8,434 bases of DNA from the NCBI GenBank assembly GCA_020048795.1, contig JAIFMA010000195.1, positions 1 to 8,434 of the forward strand. The letters are read 5' to 3'. Positions 1 to 6,133 of the stretch are shown here, piece by piece (the stretch's first letter is position 1; every line of letters starts with the position of its first letter). Under the pieces are notes generated by a model that saw only the letters and a program-made list of their open reading frames with translations, was not told the origin of the DNA and searched no databases. The position numbers and the translations under genes are program-made. The stretch is from Rhodoferax sp. (GTDB taxonomy: Bacteria; Pseudomonadota; Gammaproteobacteria; Burkholderiales; Burkholderiaceae_C).

Positions 1-516
1 TTTTTGGGCCTGTGCCCGTTCATGGGCACCTCGTCGCGCATTGACACCGCCATGGGCATGGGACTGGCCACAACCTTTGTGCTGACACTGTCCACCGGCT
101 TTGTCTGGGTCGCAGAGGCCTGGGTACTGGCCCCGCTGGACTTGTCATTCCTGCGCACCATGACCTTCATCCTGGTGATTGCCGCCGTGGTGCAGTTCAC
201 CGAGATGGTGATTCGACGCATCTCACCGCCGCTGTACGAAGCGCTGGGGGTCTATTTGCCCCTGATCACGACCAACTGCGCGGTGCTGGGCGTGGCACTG
301 TTAACGATTCAAGGCGGCTACGGGTTTGTCAACAGCCTGCTGCGTGGTTTTGGCACGGCGGCAGGTTTTGGGTTGGTGCTGGTGATTTTTGCCGGCCTGC
401 GCGAACGGCTGGCGCTGGCCGAAGTGCCCAAGGTCTTTGAGGGCGCACCCATCGGCTTTATCACCGCTGGTGTGTTGTCGCTGGCGTTCATGGGTTTTGC
501 CGGATTGGGGGCTTGA
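1..516 (+). CDS. rnfA: Rnf complex subunit RnfA (5' end missing)
   Basis: Integral membrane subunit of the Rnf NAD+:ferredoxin oxidoreductase (called Rsx in E. coli). The frame is open from base 1 and reads FLGLCPFMG at once, which matches E. coli RsxA from about residue 22. About 21 N-terminal residues therefore lie outside the window, and 171 residues remain of a usual 190-195. The TTG at base 4 is an internal Leu, not a start. The fragment is almost wholly hydrophobic, with family landmarks such as LRTMTFILVIA, VVQFTEMV, LPLITTNCAVLGVALL and the C-terminal LAFMGFAGL. Two cysteines, in the GLCPF segment (fragment residue 5) and the TTNCAV segment (fragment residue 93), are the conserved pair that, with two in RnfE, is known from structures of the Rnf/Nqr family to hold a 2Fe-2S centre inside the membrane. 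It ends 1 base before the rnfB start. Confidence 0.96.
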   Translation, partial: FLGLCPFMGTSSRIDTAMGMGLATTFVLTLSTGFVWVAEAWVLAPLDLSFLRTMTFILVIAAVVQFTEMVIRRISPPLYEALGVYLPLITTNCAVLGVALLTIQGGYGFVNSLLRGFGTAAGFGLVLVIFAGLRERLALAEVPKVFEGAPIGFITAGVLSLAFMGFAGLGA

Positions 517-517
517 G

Positions 518-1090
518 ATGATCGATACACACATGATGACGCAAGCCGCGCAAGCGGTAGCCGCGATTGGTTTGCTCGGTACCGGCTTGGGCGTGGTGCT
601 GGGTGTGGCAGCACGCTACCTGTCAACACCTGCCGATGACCGCGCTGACGCAGTTGCCGCCCTGCTGCCCGGATCCAACTGCGCCCAATGCGGTTTTGCC
701 GGTTGCAAACAGGCCGCAGCCGCCATTGTGGACGGCCGCGCCTCGCCCAACTGTTGCCCGCCCGGCGGTGTCTCGACCGCGCAGCGGGTGGCCGAACTGA
801 TCGGCGTACGGCTGGCGGTGGATGGATCGGACGCTGCATTGCCGACCGTGGCCTGGGTGGATGAGGTTCGCTGCATTGGTTGCACCCGCTGCATTCGCAA
901 ATGTGGCTCAGATGCCATCGTGGGTGCCATCAAGCAGATGCACACCGTGTTGCCCGAGGCCTGTTATGCCTGCGGCCTGTGCGTGGTTGAATGCCCGACC
1001 GATGCCATCGTGATGAAACCGGTGATGCCGACCCTGGCCACCTGGCACTGGCCCAAACCCAGCCCCAAGCGCCCGGTGGCGATGGGTTGA
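518..1090 (+). CDS. rnfB: Rnf complex iron-sulfur subunit RnfB
   Basis: Electron-transfer subunit that links soluble ferredoxin to the Rnf complex. It has 190 residues (E. coli RsxB has 192). Residues 10-32 form an N-terminal membrane anchor. A 4Fe-4S domain follows with Cys55, Cys58, Cys63 and Cys80 in the usual C-x2-C-x4-C-x16-C spacing, then two ferredoxin-type clusters: C119-x2-C122-x2-C125-x3-C129 and C149-x2-C152-x2-C155-x3-C159. I chose the ATG at 518 because a G-run at 507-511 sits 6 bases upstream, it follows the rnfA stop by one base, and the protein length fits. The same frame is open back to 389, but that stretch overlaps rnfA and is not homologous. Met6 and Met7 are less likely starts. 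Oddities are Gly130 in place of the usual Pro after the fourth Cys of the middle cluster, and an extra Cys79 beside the ligand Cys80. Confidence 0.96.
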   Translation: MIDTHMMTQAAQAVAAIGLLGTGLGVVLGVAARYLSTPADDRADAVAALLPGSNCAQCGFAGCKQAAAAIVDGRASPNCCPPGGVSTAQRVAELIGVRLAVDGSDAALPTVAWVDEVRCIGCTRCIRKCGSDAIVGAIKQMHTVLPEACYACGLCVVECPTDAIVMKPVMPTLATWHWPKPSPKRPVAMG

Positions 1091-1102
1091 GAGGATGCCG
1101 CC

Positions 1103-2644
1103 ATGATGCTTTTTTCTGTTCGAGGCGGGGTCAAGCTCAGTTACCGCAAGGAGCTCAGCAGCGAAAGCCCGATTGTGCGCATGCCCACCCCGAAGCGCGT
1201 GTGTATCCCCTTGCAGCAACACGTGGGCAGCCCGGCGGAGCCGGTGGTCGAAGTCGGGCAGTGGGTGGGCAAGGGCCAGTTGATTGGGCGGGCTGGTCGT
1301 GGCATCTCGGCCAATGTGCATGCTTCCACATCGGGCACGGTGATTGCCATTGAAGAACGCATGGCACCGCATCCGTCGGGGTTGACTCAGCCGACTGTGG
1401 TGATTGATGCCGATGGGCAAGACCGCTGGGCCGACCTGGTGCAACCCATCACCGCTGACTTTCCCCTGCCCGCATCGCCCAAAGAGCTGAGCGATCGCGT
1501 GGCGGCCGCTGGTATTGTGGGTTTGGGTGGGGCAGCCTTTCCGTCGGCGGTCAAGCTCGACATGCGCTACAAACACAGCATCGACACCTTGGTCATCAAC
1601 GGTGCCGAATGTGAGCCCTACATCACCTGCGACGACCGGTTGATGCGGGAAGCTGCCAACGAGATCGTGGATGGCGTGCGCATCATGGCCTATGCCATTG
1701 CCGCTGAGCAGGTGATCATTGCGATTGAGGCCAACAAACCCAAGGCGGTGAAGGCCATGCGCGAGGCGGCCAAAGTTGACAGCAGCATCCGGGTGGTGAC
1801 GGTTCCCACCCGCTTTCCCATGGGGTCAGCCCAGCACCTGCTGCTGGCGGTGACCGGGCGTGAAACCCCGGCCGACAAACGCACCGCCGAGGTCGGCGCG
1901 GTGGTGCACAACGTGGCGACTGCGCGCGCCGTCAGCAGTGCCATCCGGCGCGGTGAACCCTTGGTTAGCCGGGTGGTGACGGTCTCAGGACATGGTGTGC
2001 GTGAGCCTGCCAATGTCGAAGTGCCCCTGGGTACCTCGGTGGAAGATCTGCTGGCTTTTTGTGGCGGATTACACCCGGTGCCAACCTTGCTGATCGGCGG
2101 CGGGCCGATGATGGGTGCGCCCTTGCCATCGGTGCACGCACCGGTGGTCAAGGGCTCTTGCGGTGTGCTGGCCTTGACAGCGTCCGAGATCAACGAAGGT
2201 CCTGAGTCCCCCTGTATTCGCTGTGGCAAGTGCGTCACCGCCTGCCCGGCAGGGCTGGTGCCGGTGGAGATGGCGCAGTTGATCAAGCGGGGCGACTTGC
2301 AAGGTGCCAAAGCCATTGGCAGTCAGGACTGCATTGCCTGCGGCTCCTGTTCCTTCATTTGCCCGTCGCACATTCCGCTGGCCCACTATTTCAGTTTCGC
2401 CAACGGCAAGCTTAATGCACTGGACCGTGATGCACGCCGGCAAGACCGCATCCGCGCATTGATCCAGGCTCGCAACGAGCGGGCAGCGCGCGAGGCCGAG
2501 GTTAAAAAGGCAGCCTCGGCAGCGCGCAAGGCTGCCAAAGCAGCCGCAGCAGCGGCTGTAGCCAGCGTGGTCGTCGCCTGTGGCGCACCTGAAGCGACCG
2601 AAGCCGCCGTGGCAGCCACTCAACAGCTTGAGGAGTCAACATGA
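1103..2644 (+). CDS. rnfC: Rnf complex NADH/FMN-binding subunit RnfC
   Basis: Peripheral cytoplasmic subunit that exchanges electrons with NAD(H); it is related to the NuoF subunit of complex I. It has 513 residues. The N-terminal part begins RGGVKLSYRKELS and continues with the family's IPLQQHVG segment. The nucleotide/FMN fold shows GLGGAAFPS at residues 140-148 and NGAECEPY at 166-173. Two 4Fe-4S motifs follow: C371-x2-C374-x2-C377-x3-C381 and C410-x2-C413-x2-C416-x3-C420. Residues 457-513 form a low-complexity tail, first Arg/Glu/Lys-rich and then alanine-rich (23 Ala of 57), as in many RnfC proteins; it contains one extra cysteine, Cys493. The start at 1103 is preceded by AGAGGA ending about 7 bases upstream; a second ATG follows directly. 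The last codons overlap the rnfD start as ATGA. Confidence 0.97.
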   Translation: MMLFSVRGGVKLSYRKELSSESPIVRMPTPKRVCIPLQQHVGSPAEPVVEVGQWVGKGQLIGRAGRGISANVHASTSGTVIAIEERMAPHPSGLTQPTVVIDADGQDRWADLVQPITADFPLPASPKELSDRVAAAGIVGLGGAAFPSAVKLDMRYKHSIDTLVINGAECEPYITCDDRLMREAANEIVDGVRIMAYAIAAEQVIIAIEANKPKAVKAMREAAKVDSSIRVVTVPTRFPMGSAQHLLLAVTGRETPADKRTAEVGAVVHNVATARAVSSAIRRGEPLVSRVVTVSGHGVREPANVEVPLGTSVEDLLAFCGGLHPVPTLLIGGGPMMGAPLPSVHAPVVKGSCGVLALTASEINEGPESPCIRCGKCVTACPAGLVPVEMAQLIKRGDLQGAKAIGSQDCIACGSCSFICPSHIPLAHYFSFANGKLNALDRDARRQDRIRALIQARNERAAREAEVKKAASAARKAAKAAAAAAVASVVVACGAPEATEAAVAATQQLEEST

Positions 2645-3729
2645 GTACCCTGGCCAACCGCGCAGGCCCCTTCACCCACACGGTCAACACCGTCACCCGC
2701 ACCATGGTGTGGGTTATTTTGGCGCTGGTGCCGGGTACCGCTTATGGTCTGTGGCTGTATGGCTGGCCGGCGCTGATGTTGTTTGCCATCACTTTGGCGA
2801 CCGCCCTGACGGCTGAGGCGGCCATGCTGGCGCTGTTGGGGCAGCCGGTGCGAACGCGTCTGTGGGATGGCTCGGCGCTGCTGACGGGCTGGCTGCTGGC
2901 CATGAGCCTGCCACCTTGGGCACCCTGGTGGATCGGCGTTTTGGGAAGTATTTCAGCCATTGTGCTGGGCAAACATCTGTTTGGCGGTTTGGGCCAAAAC
3001 ATGTTCAACCCCGCCATGGTGGGGCGCATCGTGCTATTGATTTCATTTCCGGTGCAGTTGACGGTGTGGGTGGCACCAGCGCCCTTGGGCAGTGCTCAGG
3101 CACCCTCTTTCAGCCAAGCGCTGGCGCTGGTCAGCGGTCGCACACCTGTGCCCGAGCACATGAGCGCGGCCACCGCACTCGGCACCCTGAAAACCGAGCT
3201 GTCACGCGGCACCTCGGTGGCCAAAACCTCGGCCCAACTGCCACAGCCACAGCAACTGGCTCTGGGTGACGAATCTGGTTCGATCGGTGAAACGTCCGCC
3301 GTGCTACTGCTGGCCGGCGGTCTGCTGCTGCTGGCCTTGCGCATCATCACCTGGCACATTCCAGTGGCCCTGCTGGGCACCTTGGGTCTGCTAGCGGCTG
3401 TATCCAACGCGCTGGACCCGACGCGATTTGCCTCGATGCCGATTCATCTGCTGTCCGGCGCGGCGATGTTAGGTGCCTTTTTTATTGCCACCGACTATGT
3501 GACTTCACCCGTGTCACGCGCCGGACAGTTGGTGTTTGGCGCTGGCATTGGTGCGCTGACCTGGGTGATTCGGGCGCACGGGGGTTACCCGGAGGGCCTG
3601 GCCTTCGCGGTAGTGCTGATGAATGCCATGGTGCCGCTGATTGACCGTGGTCTGCGCCCCCGCGTGTTTGGCCGCAGTTGGCGCGGCAAGTCGCTGCAAT
3701 CCAGGGCTCAGCCCAGGGTCCACATATGA
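2641..3729 (+). CDS. rnfD: Rnf complex membrane flavoprotein subunit RnfD
   Basis: Integral membrane subunit of 362 residues (E. coli RsxD about 352), homologous to NqrB, with roughly nine or ten hydrophobic segments. Family landmarks are the NMFNPAMVGR stretch (residues 120-129), the GSIGETSA loop (GETSA at 216-220) and the ATDYVTSP segment near the C-terminus. The residue expected to carry covalent FMN is Thr178, within SAATALGTLKT, which aligns with the ATPLDTLKT-type motif around Thr187 of studied RnfD proteins; attachment would be done by ApbE, which is not in this window. AGGAG at 2631-2635 lies 5 bases before the ATG, inside the end of rnfC. The start overlaps the rnfC stop by 4 bases and the end overlaps rnfG in the same way, so translation is probably coupled. 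The C-terminal tail is Arg-rich and probably cytoplasmic. Confidence 0.96.
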   Translation: MSTLANRAGPFTHTVNTVTRTMVWVILALVPGTAYGLWLYGWPALMLFAITLATALTAEAAMLALLGQPVRTRLWDGSALLTGWLLAMSLPPWAPWWIGVLGSISAIVLGKHLFGGLGQNMFNPAMVGRIVLLISFPVQLTVWVAPAPLGSAQAPSFSQALALVSGRTPVPEHMSAATALGTLKTELSRGTSVAKTSAQLPQPQQLALGDESGSIGETSAVLLLAGGLLLLALRIITWHIPVALLGTLGLLAAVSNALDPTRFASMPIHLLSGAAMLGAFFIATDYVTSPVSRAGQLVFGAGIGALTWVIRAHGGYPEGLAFAVVLMNAMVPLIDRGLRPRVFGRSWRGKSLQSRAQPRVHI

Positions 3730-4397
3730 AAGCCCCCAACCCCACCGCGTCCCAGGCACCCGTGCCGCCCCGGTTGGCCCGTCTGAGCGCATTGCTGGAA
3801 CTGGCCGGTGGCAGACATGCCCTGGTGCTGGGTGGCTTTTCACTGGCGGCCACCTTGTTGCTGACGCTTGCCTATGGCTTGACCAAGGCACCAATTGAGC
3901 AAAGTGCCCTGGAAGACCTGCGCCATTCCCTGGAGCAGGTGATTCCGGCCAGTCTCTATGACAACAACCCGGCGGCCGACACGCTACGACTGCAAATCGA
4001 CGGTGCGCCCTTGCTGGTGTATCGGGCCAGCAAGGCGAACCACGTCACGGGGATCGCGTTTGAAACCTCGCGCAAAGGCTACAGCGGTGAGATCCGCCTG
4101 CTGCTGGGCATTGATGAAAACGGCAAGCTGCTGGGTGTGCGGGTGTTGAAACACACCGAAACCCCCGGCCTGGGCGACAAGATAGAAGTGAACCGGAACG
4201 ACTGGATCAGCCGCTTCACCGGCCTGTCGCTGGGCAACCCGCCCGAGGCGCAGTGGGCGGTCAAAAAGGACGGTGGCCCGTTTGATCAGTTTGCCGGGGC
4301 CACCATCACACCGCGCGCGGTGGTGGGTGGCATCCGGGACGGGCTGCGACTGTTTGCAACCCACCGTAAAACCCTGCTGGAGGAGGCTGCAAAATGA
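3726..4397 (+). CDS. rnfG: Rnf complex covalent-FMN subunit RnfG
   Basis: Single-pass membrane flavoprotein homologous to NqrC, with its FMN domain on the periplasmic side. From the ATG at 3726 it has 223 residues (E. coli about 206). A Pro/Ala-rich N-terminal leader of about 30 residues precedes the one transmembrane helix (about residues 31-53); this leader is longer than in E. coli. Further on come the RVLKHTETPGLGDK segment, typical of FMN-binding-domain proteins, and FAGATITP, where Thr193 is the expected ApbE-modified residue. The frame stays open upstream to 3678, but 3726 is preferred: AGGG at 3715-3718 is 7 bases away, the ATGA overlap with the rnfD stop matches the other junctions, and the upstream residues have no family resemblance. 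A strong GGAGG for the next gene lies in its last codons. Confidence 0.95.
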   Translation: MKAPNPTASQAPVPPRLARLSALLELAGGRHALVLGGFSLAATLLLTLAYGLTKAPIEQSALEDLRHSLEQVIPASLYDNNPAADTLRLQIDGAPLLVYRASKANHVTGIAFETSRKGYSGEIRLLLGIDENGKLLGVRVLKHTETPGLGDKIEVNRNDWISRFTGLSLGNPPEAQWAVKKDGGPFDQFAGATITPRAVVGGIRDGLRLFATHRKTLLEEAAK

Positions 4398-5083
4398 GTC
4401 AGACCCAAAACATCATGGTCGATGGCGTGTGGCGCAACAACGTGGTGTTCAGCCAGATGTTGTCGCTGTGTCCGACCCTGGCCGTGACGTCGGCCGCCAC
4501 TCAGGGGCTGGGCATGGGGGTGGCCACGCTGGCGGTGCTGATCGCCTCCAACGTGCTGGTGGCCTTGTTGCGCGGTTTGATCACCGACGAGGTGCGAATC
4601 CCGGCGTTTGTGTTGATCATTGCCACGCTGGTGACGATTGTGGACCTGGCCATGAACGCCTGGCTCCACGAACTGCACAAGGTGCTGGGCCTGTTTATTC
4701 CGCTGATTGTGGTGAACTGCCTGATTTTGGGCCGTGCTGAATCGTTTGCCTGCAAAAGCAGCGTGGCCTTGTCGGCGCTGGATGGTCTGGCCATGGGGCT
4801 GGGCTTTACCCTGGCCCTGACCCTGATGGGCGCACTGCGCGAAATCGGTGGCAGCGGCACCCTGTTCTCGGGGGCGGCCAACCTGCTGGGGCCCGCCATG
4901 GGCGCGCTGGAGGTGCGCCTGTACCCAGGCGATGGTGCCCTGGTGATGATCCTGCCCGCCGGTGGCTTCATTGTGCTGGGGCTAATGATTGCGGCCAAGC
5001 GGGCCTTGGATGCCCGCAAACCAGCGCCGCGCCCGCAGGCTACGGCGGTTGACACCACGGCACCCGTGGGTGCTGCATCATGA
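4394..5083 (+). CDS. rnfE: Rnf complex membrane subunit RnfE
   Basis: Integral membrane subunit homologous to NqrD and paralogous to RnfA; it has 229 residues (E. coli RsxE about 231). The N-terminus contains the family pattern of a short soluble start, WRNN, then the LSLCPTLAVT segment with Cys26; the second conserved cysteine is Cys109 in VVNCLILGRAE. With the two cysteines in RnfA these are the expected ligands of the membrane 2Fe-2S centre. There are about six hydrophobic helices, and ALREIGGSGT lies in a loop before the last ones. The C-terminal 25-30 residues are Ala/Pro-rich and variable. The ATG at 4394 has the best ribosome-binding site in the operon, GGAGG at 4382-4386, and overlaps the rnfG stop as ATGA. 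Confidence 0.96.
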   Translation: MSQTQNIMVDGVWRNNVVFSQMLSLCPTLAVTSAATQGLGMGVATLAVLIASNVLVALLRGLITDEVRIPAFVLIIATLVTIVDLAMNAWLHELHKVLGLFIPLIVVNCLILGRAESFACKSSVALSALDGLAMGLGFTLALTLMGALREIGGSGTLFSGAANLLGPAMGALEVRLYPGDGALVMILPAGGFIVLGLMIAAKRALDARKPAPRPQATAVDTTAPVGAAS

Positions 5084-5355
5084 AAGTCAGCGTCACCTAT
5101 GCGTTGCCAGACCGCCAGAGCTGGGTGGATGTGGAAGTACCCGAACAAGCCACCGTGCGGGATGCCATTGAGGCCAGTGGTCTGGCCCGCGTCTATCCAG
5201 TGCTGGACTTCAGCACTCAAAAGGTTGGCATTTTTGGCAAGACGGTGTCGCTGGAGTCGCGTCTGGAGCCCGGTCAGCGTGTTGAAATATATCGCCCTAT
5301 CACTGCTGATCCAAAGTTGCTGCGCAGAGCTGGTGCTGAAGACGATATCGATTGA
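5080..5355 (+). CDS. rnfH: RnfH family (UPF0125) protein
   Basis: Small soluble protein of 91 residues of the RnfH/UPF0125 family, which has a ubiquitin-like beta-grasp fold. Its biochemical role is not settled; its place at the end of rnf operons suggests help with assembly or stability of the complex. Visible landmarks are the N-terminal VSVTYALPDRQ, the VRDAIEASGL helix, the GIFGKTVSLESRLEPGQRVEIYRP segment that is very typical of the family, and the DPKLLRR ending. The acidic AEDDID tail is variable. No catalytic or metal-binding residues are apparent. The start overlaps the rnfE stop as ATGA. I see no good Shine-Dalgarno sequence; the bases where it would lie are part of a possible hairpin (5058-5075), so translation probably depends on ribosomes finishing rnfE. 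It is the last gene of the operon here. Confidence 0.92.
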   Translation: MKVSVTYALPDRQSWVDVEVPEQATVRDAIEASGLARVYPVLDFSTQKVGIFGKTVSLESRLEPGQRVEIYRPITADPKLLRRAGAEDDID

Positions 5356-5519
5356 AATGCCATCAGCGCGGCCAGTCATGCAACCGTCAACTCAAACGAC
5401 ACCAGCGTTACTTTGGCGGCCTTGGCGGGTGCGGCAGCGGCTCTTGGCCAGCGCATCAAACTTAAGTCAGGCCTGCCTGAAGGTTGCCACGATGTGAAAC
5501 GGACAATCTTCCCTGCAAG
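5356..5519. other. Convergent spacer between rnfH and ruvA
   Basis: This stretch separates the 3' ends of rnfH (+) and ruvA (-). No gene can be called. Both flanking frames stay open through much of it after their stop codons: the rnfH frame runs on to about 5619, into antisense ruvA, and the ruvA frame runs on to a stop at 5376-5378. On the minus strand an ATG at 5454-5456 opens a 26-codon alanine-rich frame; on the plus strand an ATG at 5357 opens a 46-codon Trp/Arg-containing frame. None has a convincing ribosome-binding site or a recognisable product. A short palindrome sits at 5467-5480. No U-rich intrinsic terminator is evident on either strand. Confidence 0.5.
5467..5480. repeat. Perfect short palindrome, possible weak terminator
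   Basis: The bases TCAGGCCTGCCTGA read as TCAGGC, CT, then its reverse complement GCCTGA. A folded RNA could pair five bases around a four-base loop on either strand. It lies in the convergent spacer, where a bidirectional terminator would be expected, but no T-run follows on either side, so factor-independent termination is doubtful. Confidence 0.3.
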
Positions 5520-6092
5520 CTATTTGGCCAGCGCCCGCAAGGCCAGTTTGATGCCCTCACTGACACCCACCTCTTTGGGCAGGGCCTTCAGGGCGGCGGC
5601 GGCTTCCTTGTCGTTGTAGCCCAGTGCCAACAGCGCTTGCAGGATGTCACTCTGTGTGTCGCTGGTCACCGTGGCGACCACGCCAATGTCTGGTCCGAGC
5701 TTGCCCTTGAGTTCCAGCAATAGCCGCTCGGCGGTTTTTTTTCCGATGCCTGGCACTTTGATGAGCCGACCCGCCTCTTGCAAGGTGATGGCTTGCGCCA
5801 GTTCGCTGACACTCATGCCTGACAGCACCGACAAGGCCGTGCGCGGCCCGACACCGCTGATCTTGATTAGCTGGCGAAATGCCTCACGCTCAGGCGCAGT
5901 GGCAAAGCCGTACAAAATCTGTGCATCTTCGCGCACCACAAAATGCGTCAGCAGGCTGACCTTGGCTCCCAGTTCGGGCAGGTTGTAAAAAGTGCTCATG
6001 GGCACCTGCACCTCGTAACCCACGCCGTGGCAGTCGATGATGAGTTCGGGCGGGTTTTTGTGGTCCAGCGTGCCGCTAAGTTTGCCGATCAT
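5520..6092 (-). CDS. ruvA: Holliday junction branch migration protein RuvA
   Basis: DNA-binding subunit of the RuvAB branch-migration complex. It binds four-way junctions as a tetramer and loads the RuvB helicase. It has 190 residues (E. coli 203). Domain I, the OB fold at about 1-63, starts MIGKLSG and includes GVGYEV and FVVREDAQ, with the acidic-pin residues Glu55 and Asp56 at the same numbers as in E. coli. Domain II has two helix-hairpin-helix motifs, SGVGPRTALSVLSG (79-92) and PGIGKKTAERLLLELKGK (114-131). A short linker leads to the RuvB-contacting domain III (about 145-190), with ALLALGYNDKEAAAAL. The linker is shorter than in E. coli, which accounts for the length. The ATG at 6090-6092 has AGGT on its own strand (within forward 6098-6102) 5-6 bases upstream. 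ruvB and ruvC are not adjacent. The gene is divergent from ybeZ. Confidence 0.97.
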   Translation of the reverse strand: MIGKLSGTLDHKNPPELIIDCHGVGYEVQVPMSTFYNLPELGAKVSLLTHFVVREDAQILYGFATAPEREAFRQLIKISGVGPRTALSVLSGMSVSELAQAITLQEAGRLIKVPGIGKKTAERLLLELKGKLGPDIGVVATVTSDTQSDILQALLALGYNDKEAAAALKALPKEVGVSEGIKLALRALAK

Positions 6093-6133
6093 TTTTTACC
6101 TATCATGGGTGACTTTTTCAAAGAATTATCAAC
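6093..6133. promoter_or_regulatory. AT-rich divergent intergenic region, ruvA/ybeZ
   Basis: Only 41 bases separate the ruvA start (-) and the ybeZ GTG start (+). The stretch is clearly richer in A and T than its flanks, with T-runs at 6092-6097 and 6113-6117. The ruvA ribosome-binding site lies within forward 6098-6102. A weak AAAGAA at 6120-6125 may serve ybeZ. Promoters for both genes must lie here or extend into the opposite coding region. I could not find a well-spaced sigma-70 -35/-10 pair for either, so no promoter boxes are assigned. Confidence 0.35.

Noticed and set aside
389..517. Upstream extension of the rnfB frame to 389
   Set aside because: It lies wholly within rnfA in another frame, and its translation has no RnfB features; the ATG at 518 gives the normal family length.
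3678..3725. Upstream extension of the rnfG frame to a start at 3678
   Set aside because: The extra 16 residues overlap rnfD and do not look like RnfG; the ATGA overlap at 3726 fits the pattern of the operon.
3482..3894. Minus-strand open frames of 120-130 codons across the end of rnfD and the start of rnfG
   Set aside because: They are shadows of the high-GC3 rnf genes, with Arg/Pro/Ala-rich translations and no recognisable family.
4501..5379. Minus-strand open frame of 292 codons opposite rnfE and rnfH
   Set aside because: Long but antisense to two well-recognised genes; the translation is low in structure and unlike known proteins. GC-rich coding DNA commonly gives such shadows.
6102..6132. 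Possible sigma-70 promoter for ruvA (TTGATA and CATGAT on the minus strand)
   Set aside because: The spacer is 19 bases, the -10 match is poor, and the start site would fall almost on the ribosome-binding site.
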